From: Sphingomonas sp.
GTDB lineage: Bacteria; Pseudomonadota; Alphaproteobacteria; Sphingomonadales; Sphingomonadaceae
Length of the DNA: 64,000 bases
Assembly: GCF_029239295.1 (NCBI RefSeq)
Contig: NZ_JAQZBC010000006.1
Span: 62,001 to 126,000 of the forward strand
Direction of reading: 5' to 3'
The notes beneath the pieces are model-generated. The model saw only the letters and a list, made by a program, of their open reading frames with translations, was not told the DNA's origin and ran no database searches. How positions within the stretch are numbered: the stretch's first letter is position 1; every line of letters starts with the position of its first letter. Positions 36,027-45,595 of the stretch are shown here, one piece after another. The translations under genes were made by a program, and so were the position numbers.

Positions 36027-36092
36027 CTCAGTTGGTAGAGCAAGCGACTTTTAATCGAGAGGTCCCGGGTTCGAGCCCCGGCGGACCCACCA
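36017..36092 (+). tRNA. tRNA-Lys (anticodon TTT), CCA encoded
   Basis: GGGTCCG TA GCTC AGTTGGTA GAGC A AGCGA CTTTTAA TCGAG AGGTC CCGGG TTCGAGC CCCGG CGGACCC A CCA; perfect acceptor and T stems. Confidence 0.95.
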
Positions 36093-36172
36093 GCGCCTCC
36101 CCGCGCCACCTAGTTCGTGCCCCGCTTCGAACGCGGATCGGCTAGCGACGATCGCTTGTCCGCGCGGGCTTA

Positions 36173-37174
36173 TCAGTCGGCGCACACCTCATATTCGGGG
36201 CTACCAGTGTCTTCGAACGCACTGACATTCCCGATCGTCGTTTCCGCGATGGTCGTCATCGCATCGACGGTGAAGAATGCCTGGTGGCCGGTGACGAGCA
36301 CGTTGGGAAAGGTGAGCAGCCGCGCAAACACATCGTCCTGGATCATGCTGTTGGACAGGTCGTTGAAGAACATGCCCCCTTCCTCCTCATAGACATCGAG
36401 GCCAAGCGTCCCGATCGCGCCCGACTTCAACCCGTCGATCGCCGCGCGCGTATCGATCAGCGCGCCGCGGCTGGTGTTGATTAGCATCACGCCGCGCTTC
36501 ATCCCGTCGATGGCCGCGCGATCGATCAGATGGTGGTTCGCGGAGGTCAGCGGGCAGTGCAGCGTCACGATATCGGACTGGCGCAACAGATCAGGCACCT
36601 CGACATAGCTGCCGCCCAGCGCTTCAAACGCGGGATTGCGCATGGGGTCGCTGCCCAACAGACGGCAGCCAAAACCGCTGAGGATGCGCGCGGTGGCCAT
36701 CCCGATCAGCCCGGTCCCGATGATCCCGGCCGTGCGGCCATGCATGTTGAACCCGATCAGGCCCTCAAGCGCGAAATTGCCCTCGCGCACCCGATCCCGC
36801 GCGCGATAGATTTTCCGGTTGAGCGACAGCATCAATGCCACCGTATGTTCCGCCACGGCTTCCGGCGAATAGGCGGGCACCCGCGCCACCATGAGGCCCA
36901 GCGCACGCGCGCGTGCCAGATCGACATTGTTGAACCCGGCGCTGCGCAGCGCCACCAGGCGGGTTCCACCGGCATGGAGGACCGACAAGGTATCGGCGTC
37001 CAGCTGATCGTCAACGAACGCGCAGACGCACCCCGCGCCAGCCGCAAGGCTCGCCGATTGTGCATCCAGCCTGGGCTCCAGGAAGGTCAGCGTATGCCGG
37101 CCACCCTGCGCCGCATTGGCCGCGGAAAGGAACGTACGATCATAGGCCTTGGCGCTGAAAACCGCGATCTTCAC
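36173..37174 (-). CDS. ldhA: 2-hydroxyacid dehydrogenase, D-lactate dehydrogenase-like
   Basis: LRSAGFNNVDL, AGIIGTGLIGMATARILSGFGCRLLGSDP, INTSRGALIDT, LDVYEEEGGMFF. Confidence 0.9.
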   Translation of the reverse strand: MKIAVFSAKAYDRTFLSAANAAQGGRHTLTFLEPRLDAQSASLAAGAGCVCAFVDDQLDADTLSVLHAGGTRLVALRSAGFNNVDLARARALGLMVARVPAYSPEAVAEHTVALMLSLNRKIYRARDRVREGNFALEGLIGFNMHGRTAGIIGTGLIGMATARILSGFGCRLLGSDPMRNPAFEALGGSYVEVPDLLRQSDIVTLHCPLTSANHHLIDRAAIDGMKRGVMLINTSRGALIDTRAAIDGLKSGAIGTLGLDVYEEEGGMFFNDLSNSMIQDDVFARLLTFPNVLVTGHQAFFTVDAMTTIAETTIGNVSAFEDTGSPEYEVCAD

Positions 37175-37475
37175 CTGTCGTCTCCCGTCAGCTGGTCGTC
37201 GTCAACGTGCGGATGGCACGGATAGCACCAGTTGCCCCGAAGCGTCAGGTTCGACCCTTGTGGGATGCGGTTTGGATCGATGCGCCACCCGGGGAGCGCC
37301 TGAAGGTGCCATGCGTTGAAGGTGCGACGGCATCCGGGGAGAAGCGGATGATGGTGACAGCGATCGCAGCAGCCGGCTTGTTCAGAGCGGATCGCTCGCG
37401 TCCCTCGGCCGCGCGCGGCGCCCGATCGTCGCTCCCCCAACCAAGCGCTCGCCCCATCGCCACCGCGGCGGCATC

Positions 37476-40151
37476 TTGACCGCCGCCGGTGGGGACCGCG
37501 CCTGGCACGCCGTCGAAGCGGCAACCGCTTGCGCCGCGCTCGAAACCGGCGCGATGGGCTTGTCGGATGACGCGGTGGCGGAACGCCAGCGCAGCTACGG
37601 AAAGAACCTGCTGCCCTCTCCACCCCGCCGCAGTGCGCTGCGGCGGTTCCTCTCGCAGTTCAACAACACGCTGATCTACGTGCTGCTCGGCGGCGCGCTG
37701 GCCGCGGCGCTGCTCAACCACGCGGTCGACGCCGGGGTCATCATCGCCGTGGTCATCGCCAACGCGGTCATCGGCTTCATCCAGGAAGGCCGCGCAGAAC
37801 GCGCGCTGGAATCGCTCAACGATCTGATCGCGCCGCATGCGGCCGTGCTGCGCGACGGCCACCGCCAGACCGTCGACGTGGCGGATCTGGTGCCCGGCGA
37901 CATCGTGTTGCTGGAGGCGGGCGACCGTGTTCCCGCAGACCTTCGCTTGATCGAGACACACCGTCTGCTGGTGGATGAGGCGCTGCTTACCGGCGAGTCG
38001 GTCGCGGCAGAGAAGGAAAGCGGCGCCGTCTCCGCCGATGCGCCACTCGCCGACCGGCGCAACATGGCCTTTTCCGGCACGCTCGTGGCCGCCGGCCAGG
38101 CGGAGGGGGTCGTCGTCGCCACCGGCGTGTCGACGCAGATCGGCCGGATCAGCACGATGATTCACGGCGTCACTCCGATGGCGACACCGCTGTTGGAACA
38201 AATCGATCGCTTTGCCCGCCGGTTCACCTGGTTTGTCCTGATCGGCGGCACGCTGCTCTTCGCCTTCGCCGTCCTGGTGCGCGACTATGACTGGATAGAG
38301 GCTCTGATCGCGGTGGTGGCGATCGCCGTCGGCATCGTTCCCGAGGGGCTGCCCGCGGTCATCACCATCACGCTGGCAATCGGCGTGCGGCGAATGGCGC
38401 AGCGGCAGGCGGTGATCCGCAAATTGCCCGCAGTCGAGACGCTGGGGGCCACTTCCGTGATCTGCACCGACAAGACCGGCACGTTGACCCGCAACGAGAT
38501 GACCGCCCGATCGGTGACCGCGCCGACCGGAAATTGGTCCGTCACCGGGGCCGGTTACGATCCTGCTGCGGGCGAGGTGCGCGGCGTGCCATTCATCGGC
38601 GCTGTCGGCGCGCAGCTTCTGTGGTGCGCGCAGCTCTGCAACGACGCGGTGCTGAACCAGACGGGCGGCGAGTGGCACGTCGAGGGCGATCCGATGGAGG
38701 GTGCCCTTCTCGTGCTGGCGCGAAAGGCGGGCGAACATGTCGGGGCCGTGCGGCACAGCTGGCCGCGCCGCGATGCCATTCCGTTCGATGCCGCGCATCG
38801 CTTCATGGCGACGCTCCACCAGTCACCTGATGGCGGCTGCGTCGCCTTCATCAAGGGCGCACCCGAGACGCTGTTCGCCATGGCCGAGCCGGGCTTCGAT
38901 ACCGTCGGCTGGACCCAACGCGTGGCTGCCGCCGCCTCCTCCGGCGAACGCGTCCTCGCGTTCGGGCTCAAATCCTTTGCCGATGATCGCGAGACGTTGA
39001 CCTTTGATGACCTGACGGACGGCGTCACGTTCCTCGGCATCATCGGCTTCATCGATCCGCCCCGTGATGAGGCGGCGCCGGCAATCGCCGAGGCACATTC
39101 GGCCGGCATCGATGTGAAGATGATCACCGGCGATCACGCCGCCACCGCGCTTGCGATCGCGCGCCAGCTCGATCTCGCCCCCGATCCCCGCGCGCTCACC
39201 GGGGTGGAGGTGGAGGCGATGGACGACGCCGCGCTCGCCGCGCGGGTGCGGGATACCGCCGTGTTCGCGCGCACCAGCCCGGAGCACAAGCTGCGTATCG
39301 TGCGCGCCCTTCAATCGCACGGCTTGACCGTCGCGATGACCGGAGACGGCGTGAACGATGCGCCGCCGCTGAAGCAGGCCGATGTCGGCGTGGCCATGGG
39401 TATCAAGGGCACCGCCGCGGCAAAGGAGGCGGCGGAAATGGTGCTCCTCGACGACAATTTCGCCTCGATCGTCAGTGCGGTGAGCGAAGGGCGAACCGTC
39501 TATGACAACATCCGGAAAGTCATCACCTGGGAAATCCCGACGAATGGCGGTGAGACGCTGACGGTCGTTCTCGCGATCGTGCTCGGCTTCGCCTTGCCGA
39601 TGACGGCAACCCAGATCCTGTGGATCAACCTGGTCCTGTGCGTGACGCTGGGTCTCGTGCTCGCCTTCGAGCCGCCGGAGCCCGACGTGATGCGCCGCCC
39701 GCCGCGACGGCGCGACGCGCCGCTCCTGTCACCCTTCCTGCTGTGGCGCGTGGTGATCGTTTCGATCCTCCTCACCATCGCGACGCTCGGCGTCTTCTTC
39801 TTCACGCTTAATCAAGGTCGCGGGCTCGAGGTCGCCCGTACGATGGTCGTCAACATGTTCATCGTTGCCGAGATCTTCTACCTGTTCAACGTGCGTTACT
39901 TGCATCTCACGTCGCTCAGCTGGCAGGGCGTGCTTGGAACGCCGCTCGTCTTGCTGTCGATTGCCGCGCTCGTCGTAATGCAACTGTTGTTCACCTTCAC
40001 ACCGTTCATGAACCGCGTGTTCGACAGCCGCCCTCTCACATTTGTCGATGGCGTGCTGATCGTCGCCATTGGCGCTGCGTTGATGGTGCTTCTGGAACTG
40101 GAAAAACTGCTGATGCGTCGTTTGGGCTGGTTCGCCGAACTACGCGATTGA
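37476..40151 (+). CDS. Cation-transporting P-type ATPase (P2 type, Ca2+/monovalent-like)
   Basis: DKTGTLTRNEMTA phosphorylation motif; LLTGESVAAEK; MTGDGVNDAPPLKQADVGVAMG. TTG start as annotated in ORF track. Confidence 0.93.
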   Translation: MTAAGGDRAWHAVEAATACAALETGAMGLSDDAVAERQRSYGKNLLPSPPRRSALRRFLSQFNNTLIYVLLGGALAAALLNHAVDAGVIIAVVIANAVIGFIQEGRAERALESLNDLIAPHAAVLRDGHRQTVDVADLVPGDIVLLEAGDRVPADLRLIETHRLLVDEALLTGESVAAEKESGAVSADAPLADRRNMAFSGTLVAAGQAEGVVVATGVSTQIGRISTMIHGVTPMATPLLEQIDRFARRFTWFVLIGGTLLFAFAVLVRDYDWIEALIAVVAIAVGIVPEGLPAVITITLAIGVRRMAQRQAVIRKLPAVETLGATSVICTDKTGTLTRNEMTARSVTAPTGNWSVTGAGYDPAAGEVRGVPFIGAVGAQLLWCAQLCNDAVLNQTGGEWHVEGDPMEGALLVLARKAGEHVGAVRHSWPRRDAIPFDAAHRFMATLHQSPDGGCVAFIKGAPETLFAMAEPGFDTVGWTQRVAAAASSGERVLAFGLKSFADDRETLTFDDLTDGVTFLGIIGFIDPPRDEAAPAIAEAHSAGIDVKMITGDHAATALAIARQLDLAPDPRALTGVEVEAMDDAALAARVRDTAVFARTSPEHKLRIVRALQSHGLTVAMTGDGVNDAPPLKQADVGVAMGIKGTAAAKEAAEMVLLDDNFASIVSAVSEGRTVYDNIRKVITWEIPTNGGETLTVVLAIVLGFALPMTATQILWINLVLCVTLGLVLAFEPPEPDVMRRPPRRRDAPLLSPFLLWRVVIVSILLTIATLGVFFFTLNQGRGLEVARTMVVNMFIVAEIFYLFNVRYLHLTSLSWQGVLGTPLVLLSIAALVVMQLLFTFTPFMNRVFDSRPLTFVDGVLIVAIGAALMVLLELEKLLMRRLGWFAELRD

Positions 40152-40368
40152 TCCTCTGCGACCTGCGCGGGCGCGCGATGTTATCGCAAATCCGAAACGC
40201 TGCTTTTCTTCATTGCTCCTAGCCCGTCCTCATCGGGTGGAATGATCACCCGCATTTGCGATCTCACAGCAATTCCTCGGCTCCAATCGGCAAGAGTGGC
40301 GTTATGCTGCACATGCGCATGTCGAGCGCGCTCGCGCGACGCTGATCGAACAGGAGGAACTACCGTCC

Positions 40369-41007
40369 ATGTCGGACAAGATAGAAATGGGCGTGTCCCG
40401 CCGCGGCGTACTTGCAGGCAGCGCCGCCAGCGTCGCGATTGCAGCGGCGCCGGCGCACGGCGCACCCCTTCCCCAATCCAAGTCGTCGGAGGCGCCCATG
40501 ATGCCGGTCCGCTTTACCGTGAATGGCGAACAGCGTTCGCTAACGCTCGATCCCCGCACGACATTGCTCGACGCCTTGCGCGAACATCTGCAGCTTACCG
40601 GCACCAAGAAGGGCTGCGACCATGGTCAGTGCGGCGCCTGCACCGTGATCGTCGACGGGCGGCGGATCAATTCCTGCCTCAGCCTCGCCGTGATGCACGA
40701 AGGCGACACTGTCACGACCATCGAAGGGCTGGGCACGCCGGACAAATTGCATCCGATGCAGGCGGCCTTCGTGAAACATGACGGTTATCAGTGCGGCTAT
40801 TGCACCCCCGGCCAGATCTGCTCGGCGGTCGCTGTGCTGGATGAAATCAAGGCAGGCATCCCCAGCCATGTTCAGGCCGACGTGGCTGAGCGACCCGGCT
40901 TCACCACCGTGGAAATGCGCGAGCGGATGAGCGGTAACATCTGCCGCTGCGGCGCTTATTCGAACATCGCCGATGCCATGGCGGACGTTGCGGGGGTGAA
41001 GGCATGA
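40369..41007 (+). CDS. paoA: (2Fe-2S) subunit of periplasmic aldehyde/xanthine-type oxidoreductase (PaoA/YagT-like)
   Basis: Tat-like SRRGVLAG signal; [37 protein letters not shown]. Confidence 0.92.
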   Translation: MSDKIEMGVSRRGVLAGSAASVAIAAAPAHGAPLPQSKSSEAPMMPVRFTVNGEQRSLTLDPRTTLLDALREHLQLTGTKKGCDHGQCGACTVIVDGRRINSCLSLAVMHEGDTVTTIEGLGTPDKLHPMQAAFVKHDGYQCGYCTPGQICSAVAVLDEIKAGIPSHVQADVAERPGFTTVEMRERMSGNICRCGAYSNIADAMADVAGVKA

Positions 41008-41954
41008 GGGCGTTCACCTACGAACGGGCGACCGATCCGGTCGCCGCGGCGCGGATCGTTGCCGCGAAGCCGGGCGCAAAGTTCATCGCCGGGGGCACCA
41101 ATCTGCTCGATCTGATGAAGATCGAGGTGGAAACGCCGACCCATCTGGTCGACGTGCAGGATCTGGATCTCGACAAGATCGAGGCGACGCCTGACGGCGG
41201 CCTGCGGATTGGCGCATTGGTCAGCAATACTGATCTCGCCGCTGATGAACGCGTGCGCCGCGATTATGCGGTGCTGACCCGCGCCCTTGTGGCGGGTGCC
41301 AGCGGGCAGCTGCGCAACAAGGCGTCGACCGCCGGAAATTTGCTCCAGCGTACACGCTGCCCCTATTTCTACGACGTCAACATGCCGTGCAACAAGCGTA
41401 AGCCCGGATCGGGCTGCGCGGCGATCGGCGGCTATTCACGCCAGCTTGGCGTCATCGGCGTGTCCGACAAGTGCATCGCCACCTTCCCCGGTGACATGCC
41501 GGTCGCGCTTCGGCTGCTCGACGCCGTGGTGGAAACGGTCGACCCTCAGGGCCAGCGTCGGTCGATCCCGATTGCCGACTTCCACCGTTTGTGGGGCGAC
41601 CGCCCGGAGCAGGACACCGTGCTCAATCGCGGGGAGCTGATCACCGCCGTCACCCTGCCCGCTCCGCTTGGCGGCAAGCACTTCTACGAAAAGGTGCGCG
41701 ATCGCGCTTCCTATGCCTTTGCGCTCGTCTCGGTCGCGGCGGTGATCCAGCCGGACGGAACCGGACGGGTGGCGTTTGGCGGCGTCGCGCCCAAACCATG
41801 GCGTGTCGAGGAAGCCGAGGCGTTGCTGCCGCAGGGGGCCGCCGCCGTCACGGCGCGCGCATTCCAGGGCGCGACGCCGACCAAGGACAATGCGTTCAAG
41901 CTGCCGCTCGCGACCCGCGCGCTGGCTTCCGTGATCGCTCAAGCGAAGGCCTGA
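41004..41954 (+). CDS. paoB: FAD-binding subunit (PaoB/YagS-like)
   Basis: [73 protein letters not shown]. Confidence 0.92.
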   Translation: MRAFTYERATDPVAAARIVAAKPGAKFIAGGTNLLDLMKIEVETPTHLVDVQDLDLDKIEATPDGGLRIGALVSNTDLAADERVRRDYAVLTRALVAGASGQLRNKASTAGNLLQRTRCPYFYDVNMPCNKRKPGSGCAAIGGYSRQLGVIGVSDKCIATFPGDMPVALRLLDAVVETVDPQGQRRSIPIADFHRLWGDRPEQDTVLNRGELITAVTLPAPLGGKHFYEKVRDRASYAFALVSVAAVIQPDGTGRVAFGGVAPKPWRVEEAEALLPQGAAAVTARAFQGATPTKDNAFKLPLATRALASVIAQAKA

Positions 41955-41958
41955 TCCC

Positions 41959-44178
41959 ATGAAGTTCGAAAAAGCCGAGGGCCAGAACCCGATCGATCGC
42001 ATGAAGGTCGTCGGACGCGCGCACGACCGCATCGACGGCCCCCTCAAGACCAGTGGTCTGGCGCCTTATGCCTATGAGCATCACGCCGAGATCAAGAACC
42101 CGGCCTATGGCTATATCGTCGGCGCCGGTGTCGCGAAGGGACGTATCACCCGGATCGACACGGCAGCGGCAAAGGCGGCGCCGGGCGTGATCGCCATTGT
42201 CACCGCGGCTGACGCAGGCAAGATTGGCAAGGGCAAGAACAACACGGCAAAGCTGCTCGCCGGCCCGGACGTCGACCATTACCATCAGGCCGTCGCACTG
42301 GTGGTCGCGGAAACGTTCGAACAGGCACGCGCCGCCGCCGGGCTGGTGCGGGTCGATTATGCGCGCGCAAATGGCCGCTACGACCTGACCGAGCAGTTGA
42401 AGGTCGCGCCGCTCGTCGGCGGCTCTGGCGGTCCGAACAGCGGCTCCTCGCCGGTCGAACGCGTCGGCAAGTTCGAAGAGGCGTTTGCCGCCGCCCCGGT
42501 GAAGCTGGACGCGGAATATCACACCCCCGATCACAGCCACGCGATGATGGAACCGCACGCTTCGATCGCGGTATGGAATGGCGACGAACTGACGCTCTGG
42601 ACCTCGAACCAGATGATCGCCTGGAGCAAGCGTGACGTCGCGCTGACGCTGAACATGCCGGAGGACAAGGTCCGCCTGATCTCGCCCTATATCGGCGGCG
42701 GTTTCGGCGGAAAGCTGTTCGTGCGCGCGGATGCGCTGATGGCGGCGCTCGGCGCACGCGCGGCGAAACGCCCGGTGAAGGTCGCGCTGCAACGCCCGCT
42801 TATCGCCAACAACACCACGCATCGCCCCGCTACGCATCAGCGGATCCGCCTTGGCGCGATGAAGGACGGCACCATCACCGCGATCGCGCACGAAAGCGGC
42901 TCGGGCGATCTGCCCGATGGCGGCCCGGAAACCGCCGTGCAGCAGACGAAGCTGCTGTACGCCGGCCCCAACCGGATGACCGCGATGCGGCTTGCCGTAC
43001 TCGATTTGCCGGAGGGCAATGCGATGCGCGCCCCCGGCGAGGCGCCCGGCATGATGGCGCTTGAGATCGCGATGGACGAAATGGCCGAGAAGCTCGGGAT
43101 GGATCCCGTCGCCTTTCGGATCAAGAACGATACCCAGGTCGATCCCGAAAAGCCGCAGCGCCGCTTCTCGCAGCGCCAGCTCGTCCGCTGCCTCAACGAC
43201 GGCGCGCAGCGTTTCGGCTGGGATCGCCGACAGGCAAAGCCCGCACAGGTCCGCGACGGTCAGTGGCTCGTCGGGATGGGCGTCGCCTCCGCCTTCCGCA
43301 ACCACATCAACACAACCTCCGGCGCGCGCGTGCGCCTGTCGCCCGAAGGAATCGTGACGGTCGAAACCGACATGACCGACATCGGCACGGGCACCTACAC
43401 GATCATCGCCCAGACCGCCGGCGAGATGCTCGGCGTGCCGGCCGAGGCGGTGGTGGTGAAGCTGGGCGATTCATCCTTCCCCGTCTCCGCCGGCTCAGGC
43501 GGTCAATGGGGCGCGGCCAATTCGACCGCTGGCGTCTATGCCGCCTGTACCAAGTTGCGGGAGCAGATCGCCCAGCGGCTCGGCTTCAATTCGGCCGATG
43601 CGGTGTTCGATGGCGGCCGCGTCACCAGCGGCAATCGCGCGGCCACGCTGCGCGATGCCGCCGCGCAGGGCGAGTTGGTGGCCGAGGAAAAGATCGAGTT
43701 CGGCAATCTGGACGACGAATGGCAAATGTCGACCTTCGGCGCGCATTTCGTGGAGGTCGGGGTCAACGCTTATACTGGCGTCACCCGCGTGCGCCGCATG
43801 CTTGCCGTCTGCGCCGCCGGCCGCATCCTCAATCCCAAGTCAGCACGCAGCCAGGTTATCGGCGCAATGACGATGGGCGTCGGCTCGGCGTTGATGGAGG
43901 AACTGGCGGTCGACAAGCGTTTCGGCTTCTTCGTGAACCACGATCTTGCCAGCTACGAGGTGCCGGTCCATGCCGATATCCCGCATCAGGAAGTCGTTTT
44001 CCTCGACGAGGCGGATGACAAGGCGAACCCGATGAAGGCCAAGGGTGTCGGCGAACTCGGCATTTGCGGCGTCGGCGCAGCGGTGGCCAACGCGATCTAC
44101 AATGCCACTGGCGTCCGCGTGCGGGATTACCCCATCACGCTCGACAAATATCTCGAGAAGCTGCCGGCAGTCGCCTGA
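41959..44178 (+). CDS. paoC: Molybdopterin-binding subunit (PaoC/YagR-like)
   Basis: YIGGGFGGKLF, MRAPGEAPGMMALEIAMDEMA, SAGSGGQWGAANSTAGVY, KGVGELGICGVGAAVANAIYNATG. Confidence 0.93.
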   Translation: MKFEKAEGQNPIDRMKVVGRAHDRIDGPLKTSGLAPYAYEHHAEIKNPAYGYIVGAGVAKGRITRIDTAAAKAAPGVIAIVTAADAGKIGKGKNNTAKLLAGPDVDHYHQAVALVVAETFEQARAAAGLVRVDYARANGRYDLTEQLKVAPLVGGSGGPNSGSSPVERVGKFEEAFAAAPVKLDAEYHTPDHSHAMMEPHASIAVWNGDELTLWTSNQMIAWSKRDVALTLNMPEDKVRLISPYIGGGFGGKLFVRADALMAALGARAAKRPVKVALQRPLIANNTTHRPATHQRIRLGAMKDGTITAIAHESGSGDLPDGGPETAVQQTKLLYAGPNRMTAMRLAVLDLPEGNAMRAPGEAPGMMALEIAMDEMAEKLGMDPVAFRIKNDTQVDPEKPQRRFSQRQLVRCLNDGAQRFGWDRRQAKPAQVRDGQWLVGMGVASAFRNHINTTSGARVRLSPEGIVTVETDMTDIGTGTYTIIAQTAGEMLGVPAEAVVVKLGDSSFPVSAGSGGQWGAANSTAGVYAACTKLREQIAQRLGFNSADAVFDGGRVTSGNRAATLRDAAAQGELVAEEKIEFGNLDDEWQMSTFGAHFVEVGVNAYTGVTRVRRMLAVCAAGRILNPKSARSQVIGAMTMGVGSALMEELAVDKRFGFFVNHDLASYEVPVHADIPHQEVVFLDEADDKANPMKAKGVGELGICGVGAAVANAIYNATGVRVRDYPITLDKYLEKLPAVA

Positions 44179-44189
44179 CCCCGATGGTG

Positions 44190-44834
44190 TCAGCCGCGCG
44201 CGGCGGGGGTGCGCCGGTCCGGAAGGGCCAGGCGCACCGCCGGCACGATGCGGCGCACGATGATGTCGACGCCGCGCGCGTTGGGATGCCGCCCATCGGC
44301 CTGGAACAGCGCCTGGTTGCCCGCCACACCGTCGAGGAAGAATGGGTAGAGCGGCACGCCATGCTTGCGCGCCAGCCGCGGGTACATCGCCTCGAACGCG
44401 CGGCGATAGTCGCTGCCCAGGTTCGGCGCCGCGCGCATGCCGACCAGCAGCACGCGGATCTGGCGCCGCTTCAACTCGGTCAGGATCAGGTCGAGGTTCC
44501 TCTCGGTAGCGGCCGGCGACAGGCCGCGCAGCATGTCGTTCGCGCCCAGCTCGACGATCACCAGGTCCGGCTTTCGCTTCAGCCCGCGCAGTCCCCAGGC
44601 GAGCCGCGCGCGCCCTTGCGCCGACGTGTCGCCCGCCACGCCGCCATTGCGCACCGTGACGTCGGGCATCGTGCGGCGAAGCGCCCCCTCCAGCCGGGTG
44701 GGAAATCCCTGCGCGGGCGGCAGGCCATAGCCGGCGGTCAGGCTGTCACCGAATGCCCAGATCAGCCGCTCTGCCTTCACGGGCGCAGCGGCGAACAGCA
44801 CACCGGCAAGGAGCAAATGGACAGCAACCATCAT
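44190..44834 (-). CDS. tesA: SGNH arylesterase / TesA-like acyl-CoA thioesterase I
   Basis: Signal peptide; WAFGDSLTAGYGLP, NGGVAGDTSAQGRARLAW, VELGANDMLRG, DGRHPNARGVDII. Confidence 0.9.
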   Translation of the reverse strand: MMVAVHLLLAGVLFAAAPVKAERLIWAFGDSLTAGYGLPPAQGFPTRLEGALRRTMPDVTVRNGGVAGDTSAQGRARLAWGLRGLKRKPDLVIVELGANDMLRGLSPAATERNLDLILTELKRRQIRVLLVGMRAAPNLGSDYRRAFEAMYPRLARKHGVPLYPFFLDGVAGNQALFQADGRHPNARGVDIIVRRIVPAVRLALPDRRTPAARG

Positions 44835-44854
44835 CGCCCTGTATCCGCGCCATT

Positions 44855-45595
44855 GTGATAGCATCCGCTTCTCCCTCGTCGCCCGGCCCTAGCCCGGATG
44901 GCAGCCCCGACGATACCGTCGTCATCCACGCCCGCAATCTGACGCTGTCGCTGGGACGACCGCCGGCGCGCACTGACATCCTGCGCGGGATCGACCTGAC
45001 CGTGCGGCGCGGCGAAAGCGTTGCGCTGCTTGGCCCGTCGGGTTCGGGCAAGTCATCGCTCATGGCACTCCTCTCGGGCATGGAGCGCCCGACGGGCGGC
45101 AGTGTGACCGTTGCCGGGCTCGCCTTCGATCGCTTGAACGAGGATCAACTCGCGATGGCGCGGCGCGGCCGCATCGGCATCATCCTTCAGGCGTTTCACC
45201 TGCTGCCGACGATGACCGCGCTTGAAAATGTCGCGGTGCCGATGGAGCTGGCCGGCATGCCCGATCCCTTCGCGCAGGCGGAGGCGGAACTGACCGCGGT
45301 AGGCCTCGGCCACCGGCTGACCCACTATCCGGCGCAACTGTCGGGCGGTGAACAGCAGCGCGTGGCGATTGCCCGCGCGCTGGCGCCGCGTCCGGCGCTG
45401 CTCTTCGCCGACGAGCCGACCGGCAACCTCGATGGCGCAACCGGGGCGGCGATCATGGATCTGCTGTTCGCGCGCCACGCCGCGGCTGACACTACCCTCT
45501 TCGTCATCACCCACGATCCCGCGCTCGCGGCGCGGTGCTGCCGGGTAATCTCGCTCGCCGACGGGCGCGTCGTCAGCGATAGCGCCGCCGAATGA
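44855..45595 (+). CDS. ABC transporter ATP-binding protein (YbbA/LolD-like)
   Basis: LLGPSGSGKSSLMALLSGMERPTGG; LSGGEQQRVAIARALAPRPALLFADEPTGNLD. Start uncertain. Confidence 0.92.
   Translation: MIASASPSSPGPSPDGSPDDTVVIHARNLTLSLGRPPARTDILRGIDLTVRRGESVALLGPSGSGKSSLMALLSGMERPTGGSVTVAGLAFDRLNEDQLAMARRGRIGIILQAFHLLPTMTALENVAVPMELAGMPDPFAQAEAELTAVGLGHRLTHYPAQLSGGEQQRVAIARALAPRPALLFADEPTGNLDGATGAAIMDLLFARHAAADTTLFVITHDPALAARCCRVISLADGRVVSDSAAE

Noticed and set aside
37245-38819. 524-aa minus-strand ORF opposite the P-type ATPase
   Set aside because: Antisense shadow ORF of a confident P-type ATPase gene.
41896-43305. 469-aa minus-strand ORF opposite paoC
   Set aside because: Antisense shadow ORF; low-complexity Arg/Gly/Ala.
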